Assembly (NCBI GenBank): GCA_051453625.1
Contig: JBOZIK010000001.1
Span: 282,143,895 to 282,182,768, forward strand
Reading direction: 5' to 3'
Length of the DNA stretch: 38,874 nucleotides
Source: Welwitschia mirabilis
Lineage: Eukaryota > Gnetophyta > Gnetopsida > Welwitschiales
Numbering within the stretch: position 1 is the stretch's first letter; each line of letters opens with the position of its first letter. The notes under the pieces were generated by a model that worked only from the letters and a program-made list of their open reading frames with translations, searched no databases and was not told the DNA's origin. Positions 1 to 9,438 of the stretch are shown in pieces. The translations under genes and the position numbers were made by a program.

Positions 1-75
1 TCATAGAAACTGAGCATTTATCTATTAGTTTATCTGCAAAACAACTCAAAATACCCTATCAAATACACTTAAGTT

Positions 76-740
76 AGTGTCGCAACATAGCCCTTTAATG
101 GTAGTATCTAAAAAAATTGGGAAATACAAAATGTGCATTGATTATAGAAAATTAAATAAACTAATTAAGAAAGATAATTGTAATTTGCTTTTTATTAATT
201 AGATACTTGATAGAACACAAGGGTATGATTTTTATTTTTTTCTTGATGGGTTCAATTATTATAATTAGGTTTATATTGGTAGTAAGAATTATGCTAAAAA
301 TACTTTTACTTTATCTTTTAAAACTTTTGCTTTTAGATGGATGCCTTTTGGACTTTGTAATACTCCTAGTACTTTAACATGCAATGATGATTATTTTTCC
401 TAATATGTTACAGGACTCAATAGAAATTTTTATGGTTGACTTTTCAATATATGATGAAAGCTTTGAGAAAATCTTAGATATATTAGAAAGAGTCCTTAAT
501 AGATGCATTACTAGTGATCTACATTTGAGTTGGAAGAAAATTTTCTTTTTAATTGATACTGGAATTGTCTTAGGTCACCACATTTCTAATAAAAGAATTA
601 AGATAGACCCTAAAATAATTAGTATTATTAAAAGACTAACTCCTCTAATTAAATTAAAACAAGTTTGATCCTTCCTTGGTTATTGTGATTTTTATCATTA
701 GTTTATTTAAGATTATGCAAAAATTTATAAACCCCTTTAC
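76..740 (+). pseudogene. Athila-type reverse transcriptase (broken)
   Basis: This is the RT palm and fingers of a Ty3 pol. From 131 the frame reads MCIDYRKLNKL, then ILDRTQGYDFYFFLDG, then MPFGLCNTPSTL. A single extra base at 383 shifts the frame, which resumes at 384. The next 285 bases stay open (94 codons) and include SIEIFMVDFSIY and GIVLGHHISNK. The catalytic motif that is normally F-M-D-D reads F-M-V-D, with the first catalytic Asp changed to Val at 435-437. Stops upstream fall where relatives have Gln (for example at the N*IL and YYN*V positions). Similarity continues through SFLGY to about 740. The family assignment is firm, and the enzyme is dead by sequence. Confidence 0.9.
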
Positions 741-1260
741 TTATTACTTGAAAAGGAAGCTAAATTTAATTGGAATAAATCTTTTTATCTTACTTTTGAT
801 ATGCTTCAACATAAAATCTCTTCCACTCCTATTATAATGAAACATAATTAAAATAAAGTTTTTGAATTAATGTGTGATGGGAGTAATATTATCATGGGTG
901 GAGTGCTTGATCAAAAATATGAAAATGATTTTAAAATTATATCTTATCATAGCAAATCTATATTTAAAGTTTAAATAAATTATACTATCATAGAAAATAA
1001 ATGTTAGCAATTATTTTTTACCTTGATATACTTAAACATTATCTTTTAGGCTTTTATACAAATGTTTATACTGACAATGTAGCAATTTAGTACCTTATGA
1101 GTAAGAAAGATTTAAGTTCTAAACTTATTAGATGGATCCTCCTCATGTAAGAATTTAATTTAACCATCATTAATAAAGTAGAAAAGTATAATAGTATTGC
1201 TAATAATTTGTCTCATCTTTCTTCCTCTCTTGATGATCTTATGATTGATGATTATTTTCT
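741..1260 (+). pseudogene. Ty3 RNase H region (broken)
   Basis: This continues the pol reading after the RT connection. Recognisable pieces are EAKFNWNKS and FDMLQHKIS near 755-820, a region around 850-960 corresponding to the first RNase H acidic strand (ELMCDGSN), and a block around 1000-1110 that matches the conserved growth of the domain (LDILKHYLLGFYTNVYTDN). RNase H degrades the RNA strand during reverse transcription. Several stops and at least one frame change break it. The C-terminal linker to integrase (NNLSHLSSSLDD, about 1200-1235) is visible. Confidence comes mainly from its position between clear RT and clear integrase. Confidence 0.75.
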
Positions 1261-1369
1261 AAATGAGCAATGTTCTACTATATATTCTACTCATCCACTT
1301 CCTTAGTATGATGATATTATTAATTACCTTATTACCATGAAAACACCATAATATTAGACTTATAATCAA

Positions 1370-2530
1370 AGAAATCCTTTCACTCTAGAATAGGAGATTA
1401 TGAATGGATAGAGCCACATGTTTATTATAAGTGTAAAGACTAAATTATTTGAAAATGTATGCCTGATTGGGAAAAATATGATACCATTTAATTTTTTCAT
1501 AGTGGTATTTATGGAGGTTATTTTAATGGATAGAAAATATCTATAAAAACCTTTCACTCTACCTTTTATTATTTTACTCTTTTTTAAGATTATTTCAATT
1601 TTTCCAATAGGTGTAATGCTTGTCAATGTTATGGTAGCCTTATTCATGTTTACGAAATGCCCCTTAAACCCATTCCTAAATGTGAATATTTTGATTATTA
1701 AGGAATTGATTTTATAAGCCCTAATCATGAACCTTCTAAGGATAATAATTACATTTTATTGGCTATAGATTACATTATTAAATGAGTTGAAGCTATTCCT
1801 ACTTCCATGAATAAGGCCTGAACAATTTGTACTTTTCTTTGAACTCATATTTTTCAATGTTTTAATTTTCCTAGGATTATCATTAATGATTAAGAAACTA
1901 ATTTTATAAATTAAATTTTTAGGAAGCTTCTTTTTCCATTGAAATAGAAAATAAAGTAGCTTACACTTATCATCCAAAAACTAATGGTAAAACTAAAATG
2001 TAAATATAAAAATTAAGAAAATGTTATAAAGGCTTATCTATGTTAATAATAAATCTTGGGCTTCTAAGCTTAATGACGTTTTTTGAACTTACTATACTAC
2101 TTAGCATAATTTGCTTTATTTTTCATCTTATGAACTTATATATAGAAAAGCTTATGCTTTACTTATTGATGTATATTATAACTCTTATCATGCTTCTAAT
2201 CAATTTAATCTTATATATCTTTATGAGAATCATAAACATAAATTATCCTAACTAGATCACTAAGATAAAAAATGTACTTATGCTATACATCATCAATTAA
2301 TTCACAAATCCTAAGCTAAGTTTAAATATGATAGAAAGTTACTTCATAAAAAGTTTAAACCTAATCAAATTATCCTTTTATACAATACTATAGTATATCT
2401 TTTACATAGTAAGTTGACCTATAAATTGTTAAGTCCTTATCTTATAAATAAAGTGCATTCTAATCAATTTTTTGAGATTTTTATTTTAGAAACTAAGGAG
2501 TTTAAAATGTTAATATACAAAGGTTGAAAA
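1370..2530 (+). pseudogene. Athila-type integrase (broken)
   Basis: This is the DDE integrase of the first Ty3 element. It begins with an HHCC zinc-finger remnant (HSGIYGGYF, then CNACQCYG from 1612). The core domain reads GIDFISPN with the first Asp at 1708-1710, NNYILLAIDYI, and PRIIIND with the second Asp at 1888-1890. The position of the catalytic Glu after YHPKTNG is Lys (1995-1997). The C-terminal part includes SWASKLNDVF and ELIYRKAYALLIDV, a wording characteristic of Athila-like integrases. A terminal module near 2400-2510 ends with EIFILETKEF. Frames change at least twice between 1890 and 2040. The hydrophobic open frame at 2040-2255 is a shadow of this domain. One catalytic residue is lost, so it is inactive. 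Confidence 0.88.
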
Positions 2531-2858
2531 TACATGAAAAATATTTCTTTATAACCTTAAACATAGTAGAAGCAGTTGTTTTGGAGGTTCCCCTAAATGA
2601 GGATGGACTTCATCCTATCTTTGTCTGAATTCTTTCTTTTGATATATGTTATAATATCATTTGATCATCTTTTAAACTTAACTTATGTTTTTCTTTATGA
2701 AGTTTCTATGACATGTGTTTGTACTTAAGAATTTTGCAGTGATAAGATTGGATTTATCCAATCTTAAAACATTTTCATATTTATGAACTTCACTTTGAAA
2801 AAATATGCCTTAATTCTTGTGCTTTTTTTTCCAATGGTGTAAGGTTTTTAGTTGTTTA
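2531..2858 (+). other. Post-integrase spacer, no gene seen
   Basis: About 330 bases follow the integrase C-terminus. A short stretch around 2570-2630 still reads like coding sequence (EVPLNEDGLHP in one frame) and may be the last part of pol. I recognise nothing else before the GA microsatellite. Confidence 0.4.
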
Positions 2859-2897
2859 GGGAGGGAGAGGGAGAGAGGGAGGGAGGGAGGGAGGGAA

Positions 2898-2964
<67 letters not shown>
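2859..2964. repeat. (GGGA)n/(GA)n microsatellite
   Basis: A purine run begins as an irregular GGGAGAGGGAGGGA tract and becomes a pure GA repeat from about 2904 to 2964. The open frames translating it as SL or RE runs on both strands are artefacts of the repeat. Confidence 0.97.
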
Positions 2965-2967
<3 letters not shown>

Positions 2968-2999
2968 ATAAACATGATCTATTATCTTTATGCTTAAAA

Positions 3000-3520
3000 A
3001 AATACATGGTCATCATGATGTCCTACCATCCTAGGGTAAATTTGTCCAAAAGGAATCTTTGGTAGTATTAGTAGCTATAGGAATTCTACTAGGGGGGAAG
3101 GGGGGGTTAGTTGATCATGCTTTATGGATCCTTACTTATCTGACTATGGTTACACTTCCTTCATCATGGAAAAGTTGTAATAAACTTTTAGGCTATGGGA
3201 TTAGTGGTGTTCCCAATATTATTAAAGGTATTGCTTATTTCTTAGACTCTTAGTATTTCCATATGCTCATTTCACTTTTGAGGATTTAGGTGTGTTTTAT
3301 GATGTGAGTAGATGATTTCATTTCCAAGAAGCGTTTGATTTTATCATTCAGCGTTCTAAGCACTTGACCTTTAGTATTATCATAATCACTACCTTTTTGA
3401 ATGGAAGTCTATGGAGTTGATATATTTTATCATGCATTTTTACTCAAGTCTCTTTATGATGTTTTTCATGAGGATTTGCTAGGTTAAAATTTCAGAAAGG
3501 TAAATAATCTTTTTCATGTT
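3000..3520 (+). pseudogene. Unrecognised ORF remnant between integrase and third ORF
   Basis: Two plus-strand frames look coding-like but match no family I can name. One, at 3059-3253, is open for 64 codons and includes LPSSWKSCNKLLGYGISGVP. The neighbouring frame at about 3248-3480 reads VFPYAHFTFEDLGVFYDVSR and then FHFQEAFDFIIQRSKHLTF, with stops only at two places. The shift between them suggests one older protein broken by an indel near 3245. It lies between pol and the possible envelope-position ORF of the same element, so it may be the N-terminal part of that ORF or a separate insertion. Function is unknown. Confidence 0.3.
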
Positions 3521-4800
3521 CCTTGTATCATTTTTATTATACTTTTATTTAGTTTCTCAGTTTATTGTTTCAAAGTTGTTTTCATAATTTTTTATTTTCA
3601 CCTAAGACCTTATTATCTAGTAGTTTTCTTATTATTATTTATGACATATTCTTTTCTTTTAGCATTAAAACTAAACAAATAATATTTTATGCTTTATAGT
3701 TTTTATCATATTTTTTGTATTTTTTTGAGTTTTGTACTATGTCTTATATATTTGTTTAGTTCAACCATATTTATTTAGTCTTATTATAAAGTTTTAACTT
3801 AGTATGTTCTCAATAGCCTTTTTTTTTTAATTTTGTTATTTTAAGTTTTTTTCCTTATCATCCTGATTTGTCATGACTTTTTATCATTCCCTTTTTTTTG
3901 AAGCTTTCTGATAAATTCTATTACCTTCATAATAATATCTAAGCCTAACTTTCTTAGCTGATATTTTTAATTTTTTACAACTTTTTTCAAGTCTCATCTT
4001 CCACTTAATCATTCAGATGACATAGGTAGCTGATAGTGAGATTTTTCTAGGGCTTTCTTCTAGGGCTATTTTTTAAACAACATGACTAGATCATAATGTA
4101 ATAAAACTATGGGATTCTTTCTTTTTTCTTATTTTTATTTATTTCTCTATTATTTCTGCCTATTCCTTTAAGAGATAACAGTTTCTCTAGTCCTTGGTAA
4201 TACATTGAAACTTAACCCAGCCAGATTCACTCATCAAATTTCTTGATTTTTTTGATTTTTCAAAAATGAAGTATGTTTTTCTCTCCCTTATCTTTTTTAT
4301 TTTTGTCTCTTGTTTCTTAGTCTTTTGATGTATAGTTTTTACATATGTTATTCATTTTTTCACACTCTTTAATTAGGAACTTATAAAGCTAATTTTCACT
4401 ATGTATTTTAAAAGATATGATTAATTATGCATTTCACGAGATAAAATTAGGTCTTTACCTTTTTCACTTATTTTCTCGCAACCTATAACTCAAAACATAG
4501 TGGTCCTTTAGCATAAATTGATTAGTTTAATGTGTTCTACATTTTTAATAATTTATTTTTACATTAATTAATTTGAATTTTTACCTTAGATGGGCCCCAT
4601 CTAAAAACATAATTTTTATACTTTTCATGTGTTTTGAAATTTCCTTCACATGACTAGGAAATAGGGGAAGGGGATGGGAAGGGACATGATATATTTTCAT
4701 AATTTTTTACATTTTTTAGGGATTTTTTGAATATTCACATGGTATATTTAGTTATCTCCATTACATCTTGCATAACTTAGTACATATTTATGTTTGACTA
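3521..4800. other. AT-rich spacer, no gene recognised
   Basis: This is AT-rich sequence with many short T runs and no usable open frame on either strand. A purine-rich stretch at about 4663-4685 resembles a polypurine tract. A short block at about 3992-4030 resembles a block in the LTR at 6859-6890 (ATCTTCCAC, then ATCATTC, then ATGAC in both). An old LTR fragment is possible here but not proven. Confidence 0.4.
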
Positions 4801-4817
4801 GGTCCTATACACATAGA

Positions 4818-6060
4818 GCTATATGGGCTAAGGCTAAGGTCAAAGCTTTTAAGTGGGAGGTAGGTCCATTAGTACCATCAGAGGTAAAGTGCATAAATCC
4901 CATACATCCCACACCTTGACATGGAATATCTCTTAGCATTCAAACACTGAAGATCTCTTACAATTTAAACCACTACTATATATGTCGAGAGACATTTTGG
5001 AGACTTTATGAGCTAGTTGGAGGTAGAGATTGATCAGAGGTTTAATGGTTTATAGCTCTACTGGATTTTAGATGTTCATGTGGTATACTATATTTTAGAG
5101 AGTAGGGAATTTAATGATAGTATGCATATTGAGCAATGCCCTGATTTTCATGGATAACTTATAGATATGATTATCACTTTTATTTGGAACAACAAGATTG
5201 TAGTTCTTTCAAACCACATTATAGCTAGGATACATCTAGGTGGTATTGGAAGTATCCACATATATTCTGCTGATGAAACAGAGAAGCACCATATACATAG
5301 TATAGCACTAGATATTTCAACAATTTTAACACTGGCTAGGTAGAGTGTTCTAGTAACATAGTTTATTCCTACTTCTAGGATTTTGCACAGAAGATTAATT
5401 CATAAAATTAGCCCATCTTTTCATAATAGTTACACCATAGAGGCTCATTTATAGATATTGGCAGTATTTAAGCAACACAAGTAGATGGACTTGCCTACTT
5501 TTATATGGAGGAGACTTAAATTCATGATTGAGGCATGATAGTTATAGAATCTAAGAAATCCATGCCTCCTCTCAGTTATGTTAGATGATTTTGGATACTG
5601 AAGTCCATGGATGATCAACGCCTCATGCATATTCAAACTTTAGCTCACTATTTATAAGAAATGGGTATACAAGTATCAAAAGAGGTATAGAGACCTCAAG
5701 CTTAGAGACCTATGTTGGCACTTTATTAGAGCATATCTAGGCCTCCTCCTAGTAGAGATCACATAGATCATTAGAGGTTTCATTGATAAAGGTATCTCAG
5801 CACTTGATCAAAGGATACAGACACTTTAGTAGAAGATTCAAATAGTTGAGAGTAAAGTACGATACTCTAAGAAATACCTAGTGGACATAGATTAGTACAT
5901 CATATTTATTAAGTAAAATGTAATAGTTAACCTCCCAAAGGTAGTTCAAGTATAAGAAGATAATACAGTTTGTTCTATCTCTACATCTTTGGATCTTTGT
6001 TTTCTTGTGGACCATGAACATCCTTCTTCTTCTCCTTTTACACCCAAGCCTACTACCCAT
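4818..6060 (+). pseudogene. Third ORF of the Ty3 element, plant-transposon-protein-like (broken)
   Basis: A long plus-strand frame with scattered stops reads WAKAKVKAFKWEVGPLVPSE near 4830. Further on, from about 5225, it reads RIHLGGIGSIHIYSADE, then FIPTSRILHRRLIHKISPSF near 5360-5420, then MDLPTFIWRRLKFMIE near 5485-5535, and finally a heptad-like acidic tail up to SSSPFTPKP at about 6030. The arrangement (a PTSRILH block, then a predicted helix-rich block with ARLHxxxHKxSPS-like wording) resembles the putative plant transposon protein domain often found near Athila-type elements. It sits after integrase and before the purine tract, the position of the envelope-like ORF. No signal peptide or clear membrane anchor is visible. 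The family link is by general resemblance only. Confidence 0.4.
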
Positions 6061-6606
6061 TCTGAGTTTATCATGTAATGATAATAAGAGTAATTTATTA
6101 TGTTATATTTTTTATTTTTCCCTTCATATATTTTGTACTAAAAACTCATGTTTTTTATATACACATTTTATTTTAAGTTTTAGCATGATATACACATCTT
6201 TGAATCTCATGTAGATTTATTATTTTTATACTTATTAAGGAGGATTGATTATATTTTTCCATGATTATTTTTTTTATATGTTGTATATTTTATTGAGGGT
6301 ATTGCTTATTAGTTATTTAATGATTATTTTTTTGAAAATTTTTATCATAAGTTTCTATTTTTTAAGAATAATTTTTGAGATTATCATCCCTCATATCATC
6401 TACATGATGACCTGAATGACAGTATAGTCAGTGCATTATACAAGTGAAAACTTTATTATCTATTTTTAACAATTTTATCTACATCTATGAGATTTTTAAA
6501 ATTCTTTTTTAGATTATTTTTTAATATTTTAATTGTTCTTATTAGTAGTTAAGTTAGATTGTAATTGTGATTATCTACCTGATTTCATCATGTACTTATA
6601 AGGCTA
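6061..6606. other. 3' untranslated spacer of the first Ty3 element
   Basis: This AT-rich stretch between the third ORF and the purine tract holds no gene that I can see. The small hydrophobic open frame at 6005-6214 overlaps the end of the third ORF in another frame and has no recognisable features. Confidence 0.4.
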
Positions 6607-6618
6607 AGTGAGGGGATA
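6607..6618 (+). other. Probable polypurine tract
   Basis: The sequence AAGTGAGGGGAT(A) immediately precedes TGTTGCAC, which has the TG start usual for an LTR. A very similar tract (AAGTGAGGGAAAA) precedes the well-supported 3' LTR at 38566. This is the primer site for plus-strand DNA synthesis in LTR retrotransposons. Confidence 0.6.
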
Positions 6619-7950
6619 TGTTGCACTACTAACTTATATGTATTTAATAGGGTATATTGAGTATTTTTATAGGATATTAAACCGGTTTATACTGGATTTC
6701 TATGATAATATGGAGAGCTAAGAATAATAGTTCAAAAACTTGCAATCTTCATTACATTTTATAGCATTAGAAGTAGTTTAAAATATTTCCTATTTAAAGT
6801 AAAATTCTTGCAAGTATTAAGGCTAATGCATTACATAAACACTTGTAAAAATCCTATCTTCCACCTCATCATTCGAATGACTATACAGACAACAAAATAC
6901 TTAAGCACAAGGAGACGCAGACTGGGATCAATATGATAGGTAATATAGAATTCTTATGAGGGGGCATTGTCTCCAATGTCATTAAGAAAACTAGTAGGAC
7001 AATACCTAAAATAATTATTCATCAAACTTCACCTAAATTTGGATATTTATCTCTCAATTTCTTATGTAGTTATTATGGTTTTGTCCATCACTATTAGTAT
7101 TATTTATATGGAAGTCTATTTGTATAGTAAATATTGACTCTATCCTTGACTCTGTCTTATCTTTTTTGCACTAGAAATACTTGCGATAGGATATAAAAGG
7201 ATTAGAGATCCATTCATTATTATTGTAGATAGACATCTTCCTTGGTATTGGGCTATGCAGCCTTTATTGAGATACTACTACTTTGTGATATGGATGTTGG
7301 TTTGAATCTAATTCAAAGAAATCTTTTCTATTTTCATATATTTATTTTATATATATATATATCCCTTATAGTTTATGTTACTTTTGATTTTGTACTAGCT
7401 TGTTTAGTAATATAGATAATGAGGATAACCTTTGTTAAGGTTAAGCATTATTAGTTTAAATGCATTATGTTTTCTTTTATAGATTAACTTTTCATAGTTT
7501 TATATTTTATTCAATGTACTGATAGCTTACGTTGGTCTCAATTTGATAACAATATTTCTTGTTTAATCTAAATTATATAGGGTTGATCTCTATGATAGGT
7601 TGATTCAGTAATTAAATGGAAGTAACACTTAGTTTATATTTGCATTCATTTGCATGAGTGTATTTGCATTTTCTACATTTTTATTTATTTCTACTTTAAG
7701 AATACAAGTGTTTTATTTCTTGAAATCAATTCTCTTTATTATTACCTAATCCTTTGACAAGAATATAACGTTTGGATCACTTCCATATATATTAGTGTGT
7801 TGTATTCTACAAAATCTATATTTATTTATAAATGATAAGATCTTCTTAAGAGTGTAACATTTGCATAAATATGCACCACAATAGTTATCATGGTTGTATT
7901 TTATAACAATTTTTGTGTATGACATATAATTTTTATTTTACGATATGACT
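6619..7950 (+). repeat. Probable 3' LTR of the Athila-type element (end uncertain)
   Basis: The segment starts with TGTTGCAC just after a purine tract. It contains a block at 6961-7005 (GGGCATTGTCTCC, then a conserved tail), a TATA-like box at 7192-7200, and a block at about 7255-7290 (TTGAGATACTACTACTTTGT). All of these recur in the same order, diverged, at 8440-8960. Repetition of promoter-like sequence next to the pol 3' end is what an LTR should show. I could not see a convincing CA end or target-site duplication, so the right boundary is a guess. Confidence 0.5.
7192..7200 (+). promoter_or_regulatory. TATA-like box in probable LTR
   Basis: TATAAAAGG lies about 570 bases into the probable LTR, the expected position for an LTR promoter. 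In the related segment further on, the corresponding place reads AGATCAAAG, so the box is lost there. Confidence 0.4.
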
Positions 7951-7973
7951 AATGTTTTAAGTGGAGGGCTAAC

Positions 7974-8960
7974 ATTACAATACTATGATTTGTTTTTCTG
8001 ATGATCATGTTCATAGGCACTTTACTTTCATTTTGATTATTTTTTAAGCTTGTCATCCCAATAGTTATTTGAATGACATACAAGATAATAGTCCTATTAC
8101 ACATCTTGTAGAGTACCACATCTATTCACCAATTTTTTTTTATTTAAACCTACATCATAAATATTTTTAAACTTAATTTATGTTTTTATAGCTATTGCTT
8201 TTTTATTCAATTTGTCTCATAATGTATAGTTTATTACTTATTTTATCAGGGACTGATACTATATTGCAATGCTAAATTATATGCAATTGATGGAGTATTT
8301 TTTATGCTTTTGATGAAATTTAGATAGGTTAATATGAAATTATGATGATTATGAAGAGTGAATGGGATGATCATAAAAATAGGTAATTCTTAGCATATCT
8401 AGAGGCATTTCAATAATATTTTGACACTTAGCATTTTGAAGAGAAAATAATGATTTAAAAGGTATATTTCTCTTAGTTAGAGAACTCAGGAAGTCTATCA
8501 TCCTAGCCATCATTACCATGTAGTTAGGATAAAAATGATTTTAGCTAGCTAGCATGGATGCTAACATGGACTAGGACTAGAAAGTAATGAGTTACATTTT
8601 ATTATAGGGCACTGTCCCCATAGTTATTCAAACAATAGTTAGGATGTCAATTATTTTTTATGACAAAATGAATTATCTTTGTAATATGCTTATGTACCCC
8701 ATGTAAACTATTATCATTTTGATTTCTAACTACTAAGGTTTTTTTTTTCATAATTTCTCTAGAAAACTATAATTACTTCTTTGTCCTCATTCCTATGGTT
8801 CATATTTCTTTGCACCTAAAAATCTTATGATGGGAGATCAAAGTGTAAGATATTTATTCACAGTTATAAATAGAAGTCTTGAGATGCTACTATCTTGTAA
8901 GTGAATTCTTAGTTGAAGGTTAATTGAAATATAGTAGTATAAGGAAGATCCCTTATAATG
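7974..8960 (+). repeat. Second, diverged LTR-like segment
   Basis: The right part of this segment parallels the LTR at 6619-7330. The shared blocks are GGGCACTGTCCCC at 8606 (versus GGGCATTGTCTCC), TTGCACCTAAAAATC near 8812 (versus TTGCACTAGAAATAC), and TTGAGATGCTACTATCTTGT near 8879 (versus TTGAGATACTACTACTTTGT). A purine-rich AAGTGGAGGG at 7959-7968 precedes it, again like a polypurine tract. It could be a solo LTR or the LTR of another, eroded copy of the same family. The left portion (7974-8430) shows little clear similarity. Confidence 0.4.
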
Positions 8961-8962
8961 AG

Positions 8963-9232
8963 ACTTTTGATTATTTCAAAGATATTAATAATCGCTACGA
9001 TCTATGCCTTAGGATGATAAATCCTTTTCTAACTTTTGTTGAAAATGTAAAAGCTAATTAAGAGTTTAGTGATCACTAGAAATTCATCTCTCTATATGTT
9101 TTATTTGGTGAAAAAGATAACTATGGTAATAGTTGTAGGACTGTTGTGAGGTTTATAAATGGTATTAACATCACACATGACCAACACGCTGACAAAATCC
9201 ATTTTAGATTCAAAATTTCAATGAATATCTCT
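8963..9232 (+). pseudogene. Unrecognised 90-codon frame with two stops
   Basis: A frame of 90 codons has only two interruptions (TAA and TAG, both possible former Gln codons). It includes NNRYDLCLRMINPFLTFVEN and GEKDNYGNSCRTVVRFINGI. In this AT-rich, stop-rich setting such a long nearly open frame suggests old coding sequence. It lies 200 bases upstream of the INO80-like copy, in a different frame. The string DNYGNS resembles a DYYGNS-type string in the N-terminal part of plant INO80, but this is too short to assign. Function is unknown. Confidence 0.3.
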
Positions 9233-9310
9233 TGACAGGCCTCCATCTAACCCTGGATCCCTCTTGATAATGTTGCATCCACTATAACTCTTATGCATTC
9301 TAAAATCATT

Positions 9311-9364
9311 AGGAGTAACTAGTTCCAATTCATCGCCTTAAAATTTTAGGAGTAACTAGTTCCA
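9311..9364. repeat. 17-bp exact direct repeat
   Basis: AGGAGTAACTAGTTCCA occurs at 9311-9327 and again at 9348-9364, 37 bases apart. It is a small local duplication just upstream of the INO80-like copy. Confidence 0.9.
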
Positions 9365-9438
9365 GCATTCCATCCTCTTAATCATTAATCATATTTAAAC
9401 AACAAATCAATTATGTTAAAATGTTTAGACATCCCTCA

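Larger units (their letters stand above)
1..6618 (+). mobile_element. Athila-type Ty3/gypsy element, internal 3' part (decayed)
   Basis: This is the internal region of a Ty3 LTR retrotransposon that enters the window already inside reverse transcriptase. The visible order is RT, RNase H, integrase, a GA microsatellite, about 2 kb of weakly assignable sequence, a possible envelope-position ORF, and then a purine tract with an LTR start. That order, together with integrase and RT wording typical of the family (for example VLNRCITSDLHLSW and ELIYRKAYALLIDV), points to the plant Athila/Tat lineage, which often has a third ORF after pol. All reading frames are broken, so the element is not autonomous. 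The 5' LTR, gag and protease lie outside the window. The boundary at 6618 rests on the purine tract and is inferred. Confidence 0.75.

Noticed and set aside
1366-1977. Two minus-strand frames of 120 and 73 codons
   Set aside because: They lie opposite clear plus-strand integrase motifs and match nothing themselves.
2040-2255. Hydrophobic 71-codon frame that looks like a membrane protein
   Set aside because: The neighbouring frame carries the integrase C-terminal wording (SWASKLNDVF, ELIYRKAYALLIDV). The hydrophobic run is a frame-shifted shadow rich in T.
2810-3065. Open frames with SLSLSL or RERERE runs on both strands
   Set aside because: They translate the GA microsatellite. Any dinucleotide repeat lacks stops, so openness is meaningless.
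6840-6900. Recurring TCATC...GAATGAC strings at 4010, 6400, 6870 and 8050
   Set aside because: They are too short and too variable to define a repeat beyond the LTR blocks already described.
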